Assembly: GCF_000247695.1 (NCBI RefSeq)
Contig: NW_004624776.1
Span: 12,743,964 to 12,807,963 of the forward strand
Direction: 5' to 3'
Source: Heterocephalus glaber
Taxonomy: Eukaryota > Chordata > Mammalia > Rodentia > Bathyergidae
DNA length: 64,000 nt
Notes under the pieces: generated by a model
Databases searched by the model: none
Seen by the model: the letters and a program-made list of their open reading frames with translations, nothing else
What the model was told of the DNA's origin: nothing
Part shown: piece by piece, positions 1 to 12,200 of the stretch
Layout: every line of letters starts with the position of its first letter
Position numbering within the stretch: position 1 is the stretch's first letter
Program-made: the position numbers and the translations under genes

Positions 1-36
1 TCCTCCACATGTCTCGCAATGAACTCTTCTTCCTGT

Positions 37-85
37 GGTGCTGGGGTTAGCACTGAGCTACACTCCCACGGTCCTCCACAATGGC
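37..85 (-). repeat. Degenerate ID-like SINE remnant
   Basis: The plus strand reads tggtgctggggtt then tgagctacactccca, resembling the antisense start and end of an ID element with its middle deleted. Short and decayed, so tentative. Confidence 0.35.
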
Positions 86-1322
86 TTTTGAGATTTCTAA
101 CCAATATCACACAGTAAGGACAAGGGTTAAGTAGCATCAATGACACTATCTTTATTCCCAATCTAATTATTCCCCCACTATTACTTTCTATCAATATGAT
201 GCAACAGAACTGTTAGAATTTCAAAATATAAAACCATGTGTATAAAGGTTAAGCTCTCCCCTTCTGTCATCCTAGTTCTTTTGGAAGGACTGAGAAAGGT
301 CCATTCTGAATGAAATGTACAGCAGCTTGTAGCATTTCCCATTTCCCGGCAGCATCTCTGACTCATAAACCTGCATATTTGAGCAGTGTGAACCACTACT
401 TAACAAACAGTGACATGAACACATAAAGGTGAGGAACGGGCAAGCCCAACAGCTGGCGCAAGAATCAGAGTGTATTTTACTAGCGAAGAAACAGAAGTGA
501 ATGAAGAAAAATATGCTGCCTGCAATTTCAGTGTTAAATAAATTGTACATAATTTATATTATACATAAGTTGAAAAACTAAAAAGAATCAGACAACTGTG
601 TAAGAAAACCACACTCAGGCTACCTGGATTTCAGTCTCTTCTCTATTACAAGATCAAGGCACTGCTTGGAAGACGTTGGTTTATAAAAACTTACTAAAAC
701 AGATTCTTGCTAATAGATAATTAATGACTAAATGTTCATATTGTAACAAATGACAGTATATCTTTTCTTTCATGAGTAATAGATGTAGTCATAGGATTAA
801 CTTACATCCTACAACATTTCAAAATACTTTCCTTGTAACCTGAAAAACTCTTTCCACAGTCAGTCTGTCAATGAATAAATCAACTGTTAACCAATAGTAT
901 GCATGTTCCTCAGAGGGCTTTCACCTCATTCATCAGTATACGTTTTCAGAACTAATTAGCATTCTTGCCAAGGTTGAGGAAAACTCAGCAATAGCAACAG
1001 GTGAAATGGATGAAATTGATCAACTTGTTGAAAGCTGTTGAACAAATCATTGTGGAGTTCTTTCAGGGGTACTGTTCAACACCTCAGGCCACATCTGTCT
1101 AATATTCTTTGAGCTTTTCCTGTCCCACCTATGCCAGAACCTGATGTAGCATCTACCATTACAAATGAAAAATGTGCCTGGTAGTTTCCATGTGCAAAAG
1201 CGAAGCTCTGTTCCCAGATTGCTGTGAGCACCCACAATAGGAGCAGTTCCGATCATCTTCCTTCCTTTGGCCGGACCATCCACCACTCCACTGGAATTCC
1301 CCTTCGCGGTGTCATCGCCCCT
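86..1322. other. Unassigned intronic sequence
   Basis: No recognised repeat or exon. A 79-residue minus-strand open frame at 1047-1286 does not resemble a family I know and ends near the edge of an LTR; it is probably chance or a very old retrocopy. Confidence 0.5.
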
Positions 1323-1768
1323 TCTATTGGCTTTCTAGGGCTTCTGTAACAAAGTACCATAAAACTGGGTGGCTTAAATACTGAAAATGTGTTGTCTATT
1401 TCTGCAGGGTAAAAGTTGTAGATCAAGATGTTGGCAAGGTGGGTTCCTTCCCAGGCTGCAAAGGAGCATCTTATTTCAGGGCTCTTCCCTCATTACTGGT
1501 GGTTTGTGGGCAGCCTTTTGTGTTCTTTAAAATATACATCACCCTGACCTCTGCCATCATCTTCACATGGCATTTTCCCTGTGTGCCTATCTGTGTCCAA
1601 ATATCTGTTTTTTATAAGGGTACCAGTTGTATTGGATCAGGGTTCATCCTAATTACCTCAACTTAACTTATTAAATCTGAAATTACCCTACTTTCAAATG
1701 AGGGCACATTCCAAGGTACTAAGGGCTTCCACATAGAATTTGGGGGAGATACAATTTAACTCAAAATG
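1323..1768 (-). repeat. MaLR-type LTR (ERVL-MaLR, MLT1/MST-like)
   Basis: Antisense to an ERVL-MaLR LTR. The plus strand carries the typical sequence of signals: gcttctgtaacaaagtacca, gggtggcttaaat, tcttcacatggcattttccc, a run resembling taaggacaccagtcatattgg, and gaatttgggggagatacaat at the end. Solo-LTR-like and diverged; the subfamily is not certain. It abuts the Tigger element that follows. Confidence 0.7.
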
Positions 1769-1863
1769 GCATTTTACAGTAGCCTCTTCTTCTACACAAA
1801 GGATATGTTTTAAGACCCCCAGTGGATGCCTGGAACTATGGAGCATGCCCAACCCTATAAATG

Positions 1864-2180
1864 CAGACCATCCCCAGCTTACTATTTTCAACTTGGTGAG
1901 AAAGCACAACCATACAATCCTTCCGTTTTCCACTTTCAATACTCAATAAATTTTTGAGGTGCTTTATTATAAAGTAGATTTTGTCCAATCGTAGGCTAAT
2001 GGAGGTGTCACACACACAATTAAGGTAAGGAAGGCTGATCCATAGGATGAGTGTATTAAATTTTGATTGACAACACTTTCAACTTATAATGGATTTATTG
2101 AGAGGTAACGCTATAGTAAGCTGAGGATCACTTCTTGGCCTTTAGGCTAAGATCAAGCATAGTAAGCTGAGGAGCATCTA
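1864..2180. mobile_element. Second Tigger-type element nested in the first
   Basis: Left end cagaccatccccagcttac and right end gtaagctgaggagcatct are imperfect inverted repeats, followed by TA. The body has ttgtccaatcgtaggctaat and atttattgagaggtaacgc, seen in Tigger-derived repeats related to the MER6 group (from memory). It sits between ccctata and ccatgcttt of the outer element, which join up when it is removed. Confidence 0.6.
2127..2158 (+). pseudogene. Tailless retropseudogene of U2 snRNA (5'-terminal 32 nt)
   Basis: These 32 bp match the very 5' end of U2 snRNA with a few substitutions; ggctaagatcaag is exact. The insert is flanked by perfect 14-bp direct repeats, atagtaagctgagg, at 2113-2126 and 2159-2172, and has no A tail. 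A 3'-truncated small RNA with target duplications but no poly(A) fits the published class of mammalian tailless retropseudogenes made by L1 machinery. It is far too short to be a functional snRNA. Confidence 0.8.
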
Positions 2181-2193
2181 TACCATGCTTTAT

Positions 2194-2237
2194 TCTCTCT
2201 CTCTCTCTCTCTCTCGCTCTCTCTCTCTGTCTCTCTT
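2194..2237. repeat. (CT)n microsatellite
   Basis: About 44 bp of nearly perfect CT dinucleotide repeat with two interruptions. It lies at the position where the outer Tigger family has its own CT-rich run, so it has probably expanded from transposon sequence. Confidence 0.9.
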
Positions 2238-2455
2238 TCGACATATATAATATATGGCAAATTATAAATTAGGTGTAGTAAGAGATGAACAAAAATTAAT
2301 ATATAGATCAATTATATAATAATATGTGTAATATAAAACCATTATATGGATTGTTGATCTCTCCTAAACATTTTATTTTACTGTACTGATCAAGGTCGAC
2401 TTCAAGTAATAGAAACCTCAGAAAGCAAAACTATAGATAAGGGAACATTACCGTA

Positions 2456-2844
2456 TCTTCTACCAGTTCAAAGAATCCCTCACCCCTCAAAGTGGAACCT
2501 GACTCACCAGGAAGGGCTATGCTGAACGGGCCTCGCTCTTCCACTTGTATACACGACACATTGCCCCATATCCACCATCTGCCAGACTCAAAAGGGTGTC
2601 AGCCTTCTCTTAGACCTTCAAGGCCCATGTCCCAACCATTTCTTTCTATATCTTCTCCAAAATCCCTGATAATGAGTTCCTGATACATATTTCTCAGAAT
2701 GAGTGGTCCCAAAGATTCTCCACTGAAAGGGGAAAATCAGTTAGGTCAAATATGTTTGGGAATCACTGCTTAGTACATATCCCTCTTCTGAAAATTAAAA
2801 ATAAACAGTGCTAAAAGGAGAGACACTTTAATGATGGTATCTCA
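2456..2844. other. Unassigned intronic sequence, possible hAT remnant
   Basis: Nothing firmly recognised. The end tttgggaatcactg near 2755 looks like a hAT-type terminal repeat, but no partner end was found. Confidence 0.3.
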
Positions 2845-3250
2845 TTATTTTATTGTCACTGGGACAAAATACCCTGCAATCACAACTTAAAGGAGAAGAG
2901 GTTTATTTTAGCTCACACTTAGAGTGGGTTGAGTCGATAAATAGCTGCTCCAAGGCAGAAATGGCACAGCAGAAGGGCCTGAGCAGAAGAAAGCTGGTCA
3001 CATCATGGTGGACAAGAAGCAGATAGTGAAGGAAGAGCTGGGGAGGGAGATACACCCTTCCAGGTCACACCCCCAGTAACCTACCTCTTCTGACAAGGAC
3101 CCACATCTTAACAGCACATTCAGCTACAGATTCATCTGTGGATTAATCTACACATGCGTAGAGCAACCCCATGACCTAATCACCTTCCCGAAGTCCCACC
3201 TCTGAACACAGGAGGCTTCAGGGGGATATTTTACATCTAAACCATAGTAA
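2845..3250 (-). repeat. MaLR-type LTR
   Basis: The plus strand shows an antisense LTR: gggacaaaataccctgca, gaggtttattttagctcac, agctggtcacatcatggtgg, tacacccttccaggtcac, ccatgacctaatcacctt and a terminal tctaaaccatagta. The layout matches rodent/mammalian MaLR LTRs. The subfamily is not assignable by eye. Confidence 0.65.
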
Positions 3251-3304
3251 ATGGTTAGTAGAAAGCACAAAACATTTTGAGAAGCACAGAGCCTCAGGTT
3301 TTTT

Positions 3305-4241
3305 GGGGTGTTTTTTTTTGCCTAAATTCTTTTATTGGTATATTTTAGGTATAAATACATTTACATTTATCATTGGTGCTTGTGCCCGTACATGATGCAC
3401 CTTGGTTCTTATTTTTACCCACTCTCTGCCCTCCCTTCACCCTCTCCACCCTTCTCTATTTACAAAGACTTTGTTTCCATTTTTTCCTTTTCTTATAATT
3501 TTTTCTTGCCCTTCTTTCCTTTCCCCTTCCCCTCCCACTTCCCCTTCCCCTTTGGACATTTTCTTCCTATTTCAAATTATGAATTATTCATTTCAATCAT
3601 TTTAATCCTTATTTACACTTTCAGTTTCTCACACCAGAAAAACTATTCGGTATTTACACGTGTGTCCTATTTATTTCACTTAAGAGTATGGCCTCAACAG
3701 GCATCCATTTAGCTATAAATGACTCTAGTTTCTCATTCTTTATGGCTGAGTAGTACTCTATTTTATAAAAAAACCCACATCTTCTTTATCCAGTTTCCAG
3801 TTGATGGGCACTTGGGCTGTTTCCAAGCTTTCGCTATTACAAACTGTGCCGCTATAAACAAGGGTGGACATATATTGCTGTGGTATGATTCTTTTAATTC
3901 TTTTGGGAAGATACCCAGCAGAAAAGACCCAATTCAAACATGTGCATCTGAAATGAACAGTCATTTCTCAGACAAAGAACTAAAGCAGCAAATAAACATA
4001 TGAAAAAATGTTCAACATCACTGGTCATTTGAGAGACGCAGATGAAAACAACACTGAGATTCCCCCTCACCCCGGAAAGAATGGCTGCTATCAAGAAATC
4101 AACTAACAACAAATACTGGCGGGGGTGTGGGGAGAAAGGAACCCTTCTCCATTGTTGGTGGGAGTGCAGACTGGTGCAACCACTGTGGAAATCAGTAAGG
4201 AGATACCTCAAAGAACTAGGACTAGAGGTCCCATTTGACCC
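3305..4241 (-). mobile_element. 5'-inverted (twin-primed) L1 3' end
   Basis: The left part (to about 3923) is antisense L1: a T run at 3311-3319, then the reverse complement of the L1 3' UTR and last part of ORF2. The right part (about 3924-4241) is sense L1 ORF2 coding HCWWECRLVQPLWKSV, the conserved C-terminal cysteine/histidine region. The two meet with a few bases lost, the signature of a 5' inversion by twin priming. Imperfect target duplications agagcctcaggtttttt (3288-3304) and agaacctcagttttt (4242-4256) flank it. The C/T-rich stretch at 3430-3555 is the antisense of the L1 3' UTR purine tract. Confidence 0.85.
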
Positions 4242-4256
4242 AGAACCTCAGTTTTT

Positions 4257-5005
4257 AATTAGCCCCTAACTTGTCACAATACCTTCTTTTGATAAAACAG
4301 ACACGAGATCTTAACCTATTTTCTGTGTTAGGAGATGGCTTCTGCTAACACTATCAATGCATTTTGCATGTGTAATCATCTCATACACCTTCTGTGCATG
4401 CACATTGAGGCATTTGATTCTTACAAATACCTGCAAGAAAACTGCTGAGATTTCAATCAATAACAACTGATGTCTCCTCAAAGTCTGTAATGGAGATCAG
4501 AAGGAGGAGGCCTGGCTCCTGCCCTCAGGCATTGTAGAATCAGACTCAGATACCTCTTGTCAAGCTGACACATCCCAAGGGGAAAGATCCAGCCCCAGAA
4601 TAACTTCTTCCAATTTCTGGATCCAACACCTTCTCCCAAAAGTCACAATGTCAAAGCCTAATTTTTTAAAGGTTACATTTTAATTGAAAGCCAATAATGC
4701 AACTTTCTAAGGTTTTACATTTAACTAAAATTTGGCTTGAGTGCATGTTTCAGCTACTTGAGGAATATTTCTAGCTGGAGTATCACACTCATTTTTGCTA
4801 ATTACTAGTCAGAAAGATAATTAAGTCCAATGTCTTAAAAGACTAAACAACAATCTGATTTCAATCTCATACATCATCGACATCCTTAGAATATTAGACT
4901 TGCATCCAGTATTCACCAAAATTTCCATGACTTTTGAGAACTGGCTGATGATTTTTAAACTTATGTTTTTAGACAAAGATCTTTCCTATAAAATTAAAAG
5001 TGACA
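4257..5005. other. Unassigned intronic sequence
   Basis: AT-rich single-copy-looking sequence; no exon or repeat recognised. Confidence 0.5.
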
Positions 5006-5006
5006 G

Positions 5007-5092
5007 GCTGGGGGTTTAGATCAGGGGCAGAGCCCTTGCCCAGCATGTGTGAGTCCCTGGGTTTACCCCCAGCACCATAGGCACACATACAC
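5007..5092 (+). repeat. ID-like SINE (older copy)
   Basis: Reads ggctgggggtttagatcag, then agcccttgcccagcatg and a B-box-like gggtttacccccagcacc, then an A/C-rich tail. It is a tRNA-derived ID element more diverged than the young copies in this window. Confidence 0.75.
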
Positions 5093-8000
5093 AAAGCCAA
5101 AACAATGATTAAACAAGAAAACTAAATTTGAGACCTTATAGCTTTATTAGAAGTACTTATTTTCGTGTATACAGAAAGCTAAATGTGTTTTTAAATACCC
5201 TCATGTAATTTAGCTATATTTAAAAAAGAGGGGCAAACATGGTCTTATTTCTTTTTTTAAAAAAAGGAATGGTGAAATAATTGGTTTTCATTGTTTGACC
5301 AAAGAGTACGAGGTTCTCACATTTTTCAGCCTTTTGGAATAAAATGCTAAAGGTCTGTACAACTTAGCTGACAGACCAACCCAGTTGGAAGTTAATATCC
5401 ATTCACATACTGTACTGCAGCTGAATATCCTCTGAGCACCTGCAACTCAACCAATATGGAATTAATCTTAACTTGAATTTCCACCTATAATCCAACTCAA
5501 GAGCAGCGATAATGACCACCCACTCCCGAAGCCACCATAGTGGAATCATCTTCAACTTCTCTTCTGCCTTTTTAGGTTGTCAGCCTGTTGATGTTGCCTT
5601 TTACATTTAATTCAGATCCATCTGTTAGACCATCACTGCAGTGACTGTCTCAATTCAGATCTTCATCATACCTATTGGTACATTTCCTTCCTCTCCCTTG
5701 TTAGGTTAATTTTTGACAATGATTGTTTACAATCTCTTTATCTTTTAAACAGCAAAATTATGGAAGCTAAAATAAACATTGTTGACCATCCTTCTGCAAA
5801 ATTAATCATCTCTTTCTTTCTAGATGGTGAGCAATGTGGGCAGTCCCGGTGGTCAGCACATTATAATGCATGACTGAGAGTCCAATATATACTTCCAAAT
5901 GCACTTCTGTGGTATTTTGGCACACATTTCTTCTGTTCACTTGGGTTCTGTGTTTTACATTATTTTTCCCCAGTTGTATTAGTCTGCATTTTCCAAGCTG
6001 CATCTCATTTTGTTATTTCCTGCCTATATTCTAATCTCCTTAAGGTATAATTATAATATTTCTGTCCTTCCAGATTCTGGAAATCACCCTTGATTCAGGA
6101 TCATCTGCCAGCCTCATCAATATGAAGTTTATTTCTCCTTAAATAAAATAAGATGCATCATACAAAAACCGTAACATCAAGCTACAGATGCTTGCCCTGC
6201 CATTTATGTTACATTTTATTTACTGTCTTTCCACTATTTTCCATTTGTACAGTTCTTCTTCAAGCCAAGCTGAATTTATTTTACAATTGTACAGGCTCGA
6301 AAATTTCAATTAAGAAAAAGGAAAGAAAAACACCTTTGTTTATACTATATCAAGGCTGTTCTCATCTCTCTGTTGAGTCATTTATACAGCAAACAATTTA
6401 AAATACACAGGACCCAGTCTTGAAGCTTTTCTGCTCCACACTTTGTTCCAGTATAATTCGATGGATGGGGAAAAGCATTTCCTCCACAAACACAAGCCTA
6501 AGGTCATCAAGCTCCATTTAGGATAAAGAAGGGGCTCAGAGACACATATTCAAAGCCTCTGATGAATAAACAGCAGCTCCTCCTGTACTTCCCAGCACCC
6601 CCAAAATGCCTTGGGACCTGATCTAGCAAGTGTCACAGAGGGCTGTGTGCTGTGTGCCTGAGGTTCAATTATACAGACACCTGGAGAAGCACCAAAGATT
6701 TCCTCCCCTTCTTCAAATGCATGATGTGACTCTTCTGCTCCAGAAGTCCAAAAAAAAAAGCCTTTATTCACCAATTTCACATGCCCATGTGTGTTTCAGC
6801 CATGCCTCTCTCCTGCACTCACCAAGAAGGTACAGAAAGTTAACTTATGATAAGTCCAATTTCCAGCACCATAATGCATGCTATTTTTGGACTTTGAAAG
6901 TTTTATGTTTTCATGTTTTTTTTAAAAAAACAAATCAATATTCAGATATCCTGCACTGAACAGCTGTAACAGATGCAGACTTATCTTGCCACCTCATTAG
7001 AAAAAAACAAACAACCATAAATCTTGTATTACATCCAAAAAGTTGTCAGCCTGAAATAAAAGCTGGCCAGGACCCAAGTGGCATGTGCCCTTGATTCCAG
7101 TCATTTTGCCTGCAGTTCTTACATATGTAAATTGAGAAACTGTTAGCAGAAACAGGCCAGCTGAAGACAGAAGTGTTTAGGGTACACAGACACATGCGCA
7201 GGGGCCCCCTAAAGCCCAGGCCCCTTCTCACCCTTCCCCACAAATCTCTTTCTACTTCCTACCCTGCATTCCCTTGCCTGCCTCCCTCCCAACAAAACAT
7301 ATTTTTATCCTTCACTTCTGGCTGAGTTCACATGTCCAGCCATGGTGGTAGACCTCAGAATGAGAATACAGGATGTAACAAAATTCCAGAGCCCCATAAC
7401 CTTCTTAAAGATTAGGCTTCAGCAATTACCAGGAAAAGGAGGAAGGGGGAGGCAGCGACAATACGATCAAATAAGGCAAGAGGCAACATATTACACTTGG
7501 GTTTCAGAATTTGTAATCAGTGTCACTCTGCTTATGAGACATCCTTAGTACTTGGAAACTTAAACCCAGGCCATCATTTACTCTGGAGGGCATCCTTCCA
7601 AGGAAATCACTGAGGAGCCAGGTGGGCATACTAAAAAATAATAGTAATGACAGCAACACAAACATAAGATGCAAACATCTGAGTTTGGATTTGGGCTCAG
7701 GCTTGAGTAGTTTACCTTTCCAAGGGTCCATTCTTTTGCTATAAACCTGCTATAAAAATTCCTACTCTCCTCCCTGGTGGGGATGTTATAACATCCTGAA
7801 TGATATAACATACATGGAACATGATCTAGGATTGCTGCTGTCTTCACTTCCTTTCCTTCTAATCACTCTTCAAACTACTCCACTAAAACTACCTTCCTGC
7901 CTACAGATAATCCTATGTGTACTGGAGTCAGGCCTCCACACATAGCCCAGCTCTGGACTAGCAGACTTCAATACATATGCCACCTGACAATGAAACCTCT

Positions 8001-8495
8001 CTCCCCATTTCTGGTCTTCTCCCAATTGATAGTTACCTCCTTTCTCTTGCTGCTTGTCTTATTTTACACTGCTGGGTAGTATTCCTGGGGGTTCTTCTTT
8101 GCTCAGGTATAACATCCACCCCCATGATTAACCACAGCCTATCTACTGATAATCATCTGGAGAAGAGTCAAAAAACTAGCTCACAGGTCAAATCCAGCCC
8201 ACTGCCCATGACTATAAATAAAGTTTTATTGGAACCCAGCCCAATTTATTCAAATATGTGTTGTCCTTGGCTGCTTCTGTGAAGTGACAGAAAAGTGTAG
8301 TTGCATTGAGACCACGAAGCCTAAGATACTAACTGACCTTTTGTAGGTAAAGCCTGCTAACTCTTTATGTAGATGTGGGTCGCAGGTCACACTTGTCATT
8401 TTGCCTCCAAGTAATACTGACAGCCTCATGTCTCACAGGCCCAACTGACGAATAGTCATCTTGCTCCCAGTGTCACATTTGGAATCAATGGAAAT
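5093..8495. other. Unassigned intronic sequence
   Basis: About 3.4 kb without a recognised gene or confident repeat. Short open frames here lack family resemblance and are treated as chance. Confidence 0.5.
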
Positions 8496-8499
8496 GTGA

Positions 8500-9215
8500 C
8501 ATCCACCTAGGAATGTGGGGTTAATTCCAGACACAGCCTTCTTTTTACCCCATGCATTTGGGACAAAGTCTGGCCAATCCTACCTCCTACTTCCTAAGTT
8601 TCTTCCTAGGCTCCATCCTGCTGCCTCTCCGGCCTTTCCTCCCACTGCCATCTTTTGCTCTTGGGATACCGCAAAAGCACCCCGTTTCCCTTTCTCTCCC
8701 AACTCATCTTCCTCCTCTGCTGTCAGTTACAGTCCTACCTAAAAACTTTGGACTCCTACTTCTTCCTCAGTGTAATCTTAAGACATGGCCCCTAACTCTT
8801 CAGCCACATATAAAATCATTTTTTCCTTGACACCCAACACTCTAGGTAGCCAGCCACCTGCACTAGGACTTCTAAGATGGAAGACCAGTACTCACCTTTA
8901 AGAGGAAAGAATGAAACTGGGTTAAATCACTTATATTTTAACCATTGTGCCACAGCCCAAACTCAATCCCCTTTTCTGGAATATCCCTTCTCCATCGGAA
9001 ACATCGGGAAGCCTTGTTCCTTTTTGCCCCAATTGTTCCCTGATCTCACTTCAATTAGACATCTTATCAAAATGCATCATGATTATTTGTTACATTCTGT
9101 TCCTCTAGAGGGTTATAATTTATAAGCTCGTTGAGGGCAAAAGTTGCTTTAAGCAGTTTTGAAGCTCTAGTACTTTTCTACTGGTGGCACACATCGGGCA
9201 CTTAATAACTTCTTG
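8500..9215 (+). mobile_element. L2 LINE 3' region
   Basis: The 3' part has the L2-like series: a C-rich region with ctggaatatcccttctcc, then ttataagctcgttgagggc and cacatcgggcacttaataact. These correspond to the usual L2 3' end (gagctccttgagggcagg, then the gtgctcaataaa end). Old and fragmented. Confidence 0.6.
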
Positions 9216-12200
9216 CTAAGACACTAAATGTTTTGTAAACTGCAAAGTGCTACATAGTATAAGTATCAGTCAAAAGGAGATAAACTTAGGCTACCCAGTG
9301 ATCTGTGCTTGGTTTACTACAGCCTCCTATGCTCTATCCTCCAGACATGTGCTGAAGATGGGAACCACTGTTGGCGAAGGGCTTGCATGCCCTTGCAAAC
9401 AGCCTTTCCAAGTGCTGTCCCAGCAACGGGCCTGGTTCCTGTCCTCAGCTGGACACTCAGGCCTGTTCCAGTGGTGCTAAGCAGGACAGAAATGGGGATG
9501 GAAATGGGGAGAAGGTAATTAGGAAGGAAGGTGATGCTTTATTTACACAGTAATTAACCCTTACTGAAGTTTATTCAATCAAAAGTATTAAATACCTATC
9601 AGGTGTCTGGCATTATGTTCATGGTATGCACAGCAAGCTTTTCACAGTAAAAGAGAAAGCCAAGAGAAGGAGAAATTTAACATGAAGAGAAAGGTAAAGG
9701 GCAATTTGATCTTGGTTGTGTACTTGGAAAAGGTAATTTTATAAAAGAAGTATCCAGCTGTTCCCCAATGCCAATGAAGAGAAATCAAAAGGAAATTGTG
9801 CTGTGGTGGGCCATCAGACATGCAGTTAGGTAAAAGAAATGTGCTGCTGGCATCAAAGGGTTCTGAATATTACGCGCGGTTTACAGTTTTGTTTCCAGAG
9901 GGCCTTTAACAGTTTGAAAGCACCAGGGCAGTAGGAGATGGAACTGATAAATTCTCATAATATATCTTTGAACCATGATCAATTTTTTAAACATGTATAT
10001 AAAATAGATTAAGTTATTCAGTATTTTTAACTCCTATATAGTATCTCCTTTTGAAAAACTATTAGAATCCAGCATGTGGGATGGCTGGTGACATGTGACA
10101 TATAAAGAACAGAATAAATGAGAAATGACTGTCATATTGACACAAAGAAAAAGGCAGAGGTTCGTAGAGAGAAGAGTACAACTATGGAGGCCTGATGGCC
10201 AAGGTTCCCAATCTGCTCTCAGCCATTTGTGACACACACAGAGCACACTGAAGAAGGGATCACACATGCACACATAACTAGATGCAAACAAAAAGTTCCT
10301 GTAAGAAAGTAACAGCAGGCATCTGAGGAATGGTGACATCATTGGTGACTTGGATTTCTTTCATGTTTTTTTTTTTCAGCGTCTACAATAAGCATCTATT
10401 ACTCTTACAGATGGGGATGGGGAATTACCCCCTCTCTGCAAAAATATCTGGCATGGTTTCTGGGACAATATAATCCTTCATGACATGCTGTATTATGCTA
10501 TAAACTAACTTTTCTATTAATCAGAACACCTGCTGCCAATCAGATTAGTTCCTCACTGGGCAATGACGACTTCCATGACACACGGCTTCCATCTTCAACG
10601 TTTCATCATAAAGGCATGTGAAATTGCTGCTTAGCAGTTTATTATTCTTAGATCTTACACACTCAATTTTCTTACTTGTGAGAAAATTACACCAGAGAGG
10701 TATAACAAAAACTTTAGCCAACTCTAATAATTCTACATTTGGGGTAAGAACAAAGCAAGGGCGAGAGTTTTATATAACATTTTCAATAAATTTTCAATAA
10801 CTTCCAAATGTGCATGCTTTCCAGGTTTATTCACACCTGTGGGGCAAAAATAGCAATAATGTAGAATGTGATACATTCTTTTAAAGAAATAGGCTAGTTC
10901 TTACACTGGGTTAAATGATGCATTTTAAATATATCCTTGGAGAGTTGACCAACTGATTTATAAAACATAGAATCATTTCTGTTATCACTTAGTGTGTGAG
11001 ACCAATTCAGTTCAGAGATAAGCTGAAATATACTACAAAGGACACAATGGACTGAACATAAAATATTTTAAATAAAATGCAATCACATAGTAAATTACTT
11101 CTTTAAATAATCCATTTATACCAGTATTATTTTTTTACCACAAACTACACATTAAAAATAAATGCAGGAGACATTTTATTTATCTGACATGTTAAAATTT
11201 AAGTAATATACAGAATTTTGGAGCACAAAAAATGATTCCTTGAAAATCATGCAGTCTCTCCTTTTTTCAGAGACAGAAAAGGGAGGCCAAAGGTACATTT
11301 GTTTGCCCAAAGAACAGTTAGGTGGTTAGTGACAGAGTCCCCGTGTGGGCATCTTCTAGGATCTGAGGCAGATCCCTTCCCAGCACCCAGTGCTGCTAAC
11401 CTAGCCTATCAAGGACATTGGAAGTAAGAGCCTGGAAAGGATCATCAGTACCTCCAACTCCCAAATACTGAGTTTTGGGAGAATGTGGAATAGCCTAGTT
11501 CTTTGGGATAGGGAGAGAAAAGCTTGGTTACTCACTGAGCTGGAGCAATCCATGGAAGGTGCAGAAGCAGAGGGCAAGTCAAGAGGCTAGGAGGAAAAGA
11601 CTGGTCATTCACACATTCCTGGAACATGGTGTTGGACTGCTCAGGAAGCCTAAGTTCTGAGAAAAGAGGGCCCACCATGAAAAAGTCTACAGTCCCAGTT
11701 TTTATGCTGTCATAGTCAAATCGGCTGCTTCCATTTTGCTTCCATTTCACAACCTTTGACATGTCAAACTCCCAGGCATGGAAATCCACAAGTTTAGTGG
11801 TGGACTCTAGCAGAGAAGCCTGTTGCTGGCCATGCTGACAATGAGTTGTCCCCATTCTCTGAGACACCTTTGTGCCAGTCACCACACGTGCACCATTTCT
11901 TTACTTCCCAGTTGCATTCCACTCTATGTTCCTCTATTTTTCTTTTAACCAAAGACAGTGTTAGTTTCTATGTTCTGTGAATTTGATTACACCAACAGGC
12001 ACATTCCGCTAACCAGCTGGATGGTCTTGATCATCGGACATCTGTATTTTTATCCAGAAAAATGAAAATTCAAGACTGGCCAGAATTTCCCCTAAAAATA
12101 AGCACCCTCAAAAGTGTTTAGGAAAAGGATGGGAAAAAATGAAGTCAGAAGAGCCTCATTAAATTATTATGACTTTAATCCTTAACTTCCTCCTTTAAAC

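Larger units (their letters stand above)
1777..2453 (+). mobile_element. Tigger-type (pogo) nonautonomous DNA transposon, outer copy
   Basis: Begins CAGTAG after a TA and ends before a TA at 2454-2455, as expected for a Tigger/pogo element. Internal landmarks match a known mammalian Tigger-derived family: aagacccccagtggatgcct near the left end, a CT-rich run, aattataaattaggtgtagt, and a right end resembling aaaccgcggataaggg. It is interrupted by a second Tigger element (about 1864-2180), which in turn carries a U2 snRNA-derived insertion. Confidence 0.65.

Noticed and set aside
1047..1286. 79-residue minus-strand frame in GC-richer sequence
   Set aside because: No family resemblance, no start context, no poly(A) or duplications.
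2700..2770. hAT-like end (gggaatcactg) near 2755
   Set aside because: No opposite end or 8-bp duplication found, so not called as an element.
3335..3712. 125-residue Phe/Ser/Pro-rich open frame
   Set aside because: It is the antisense of the L1 3' UTR purine tract in an inverted L1; low-complexity reading with no gene meaning. The same applies to frames at 24974-25288 and 36099-36470.
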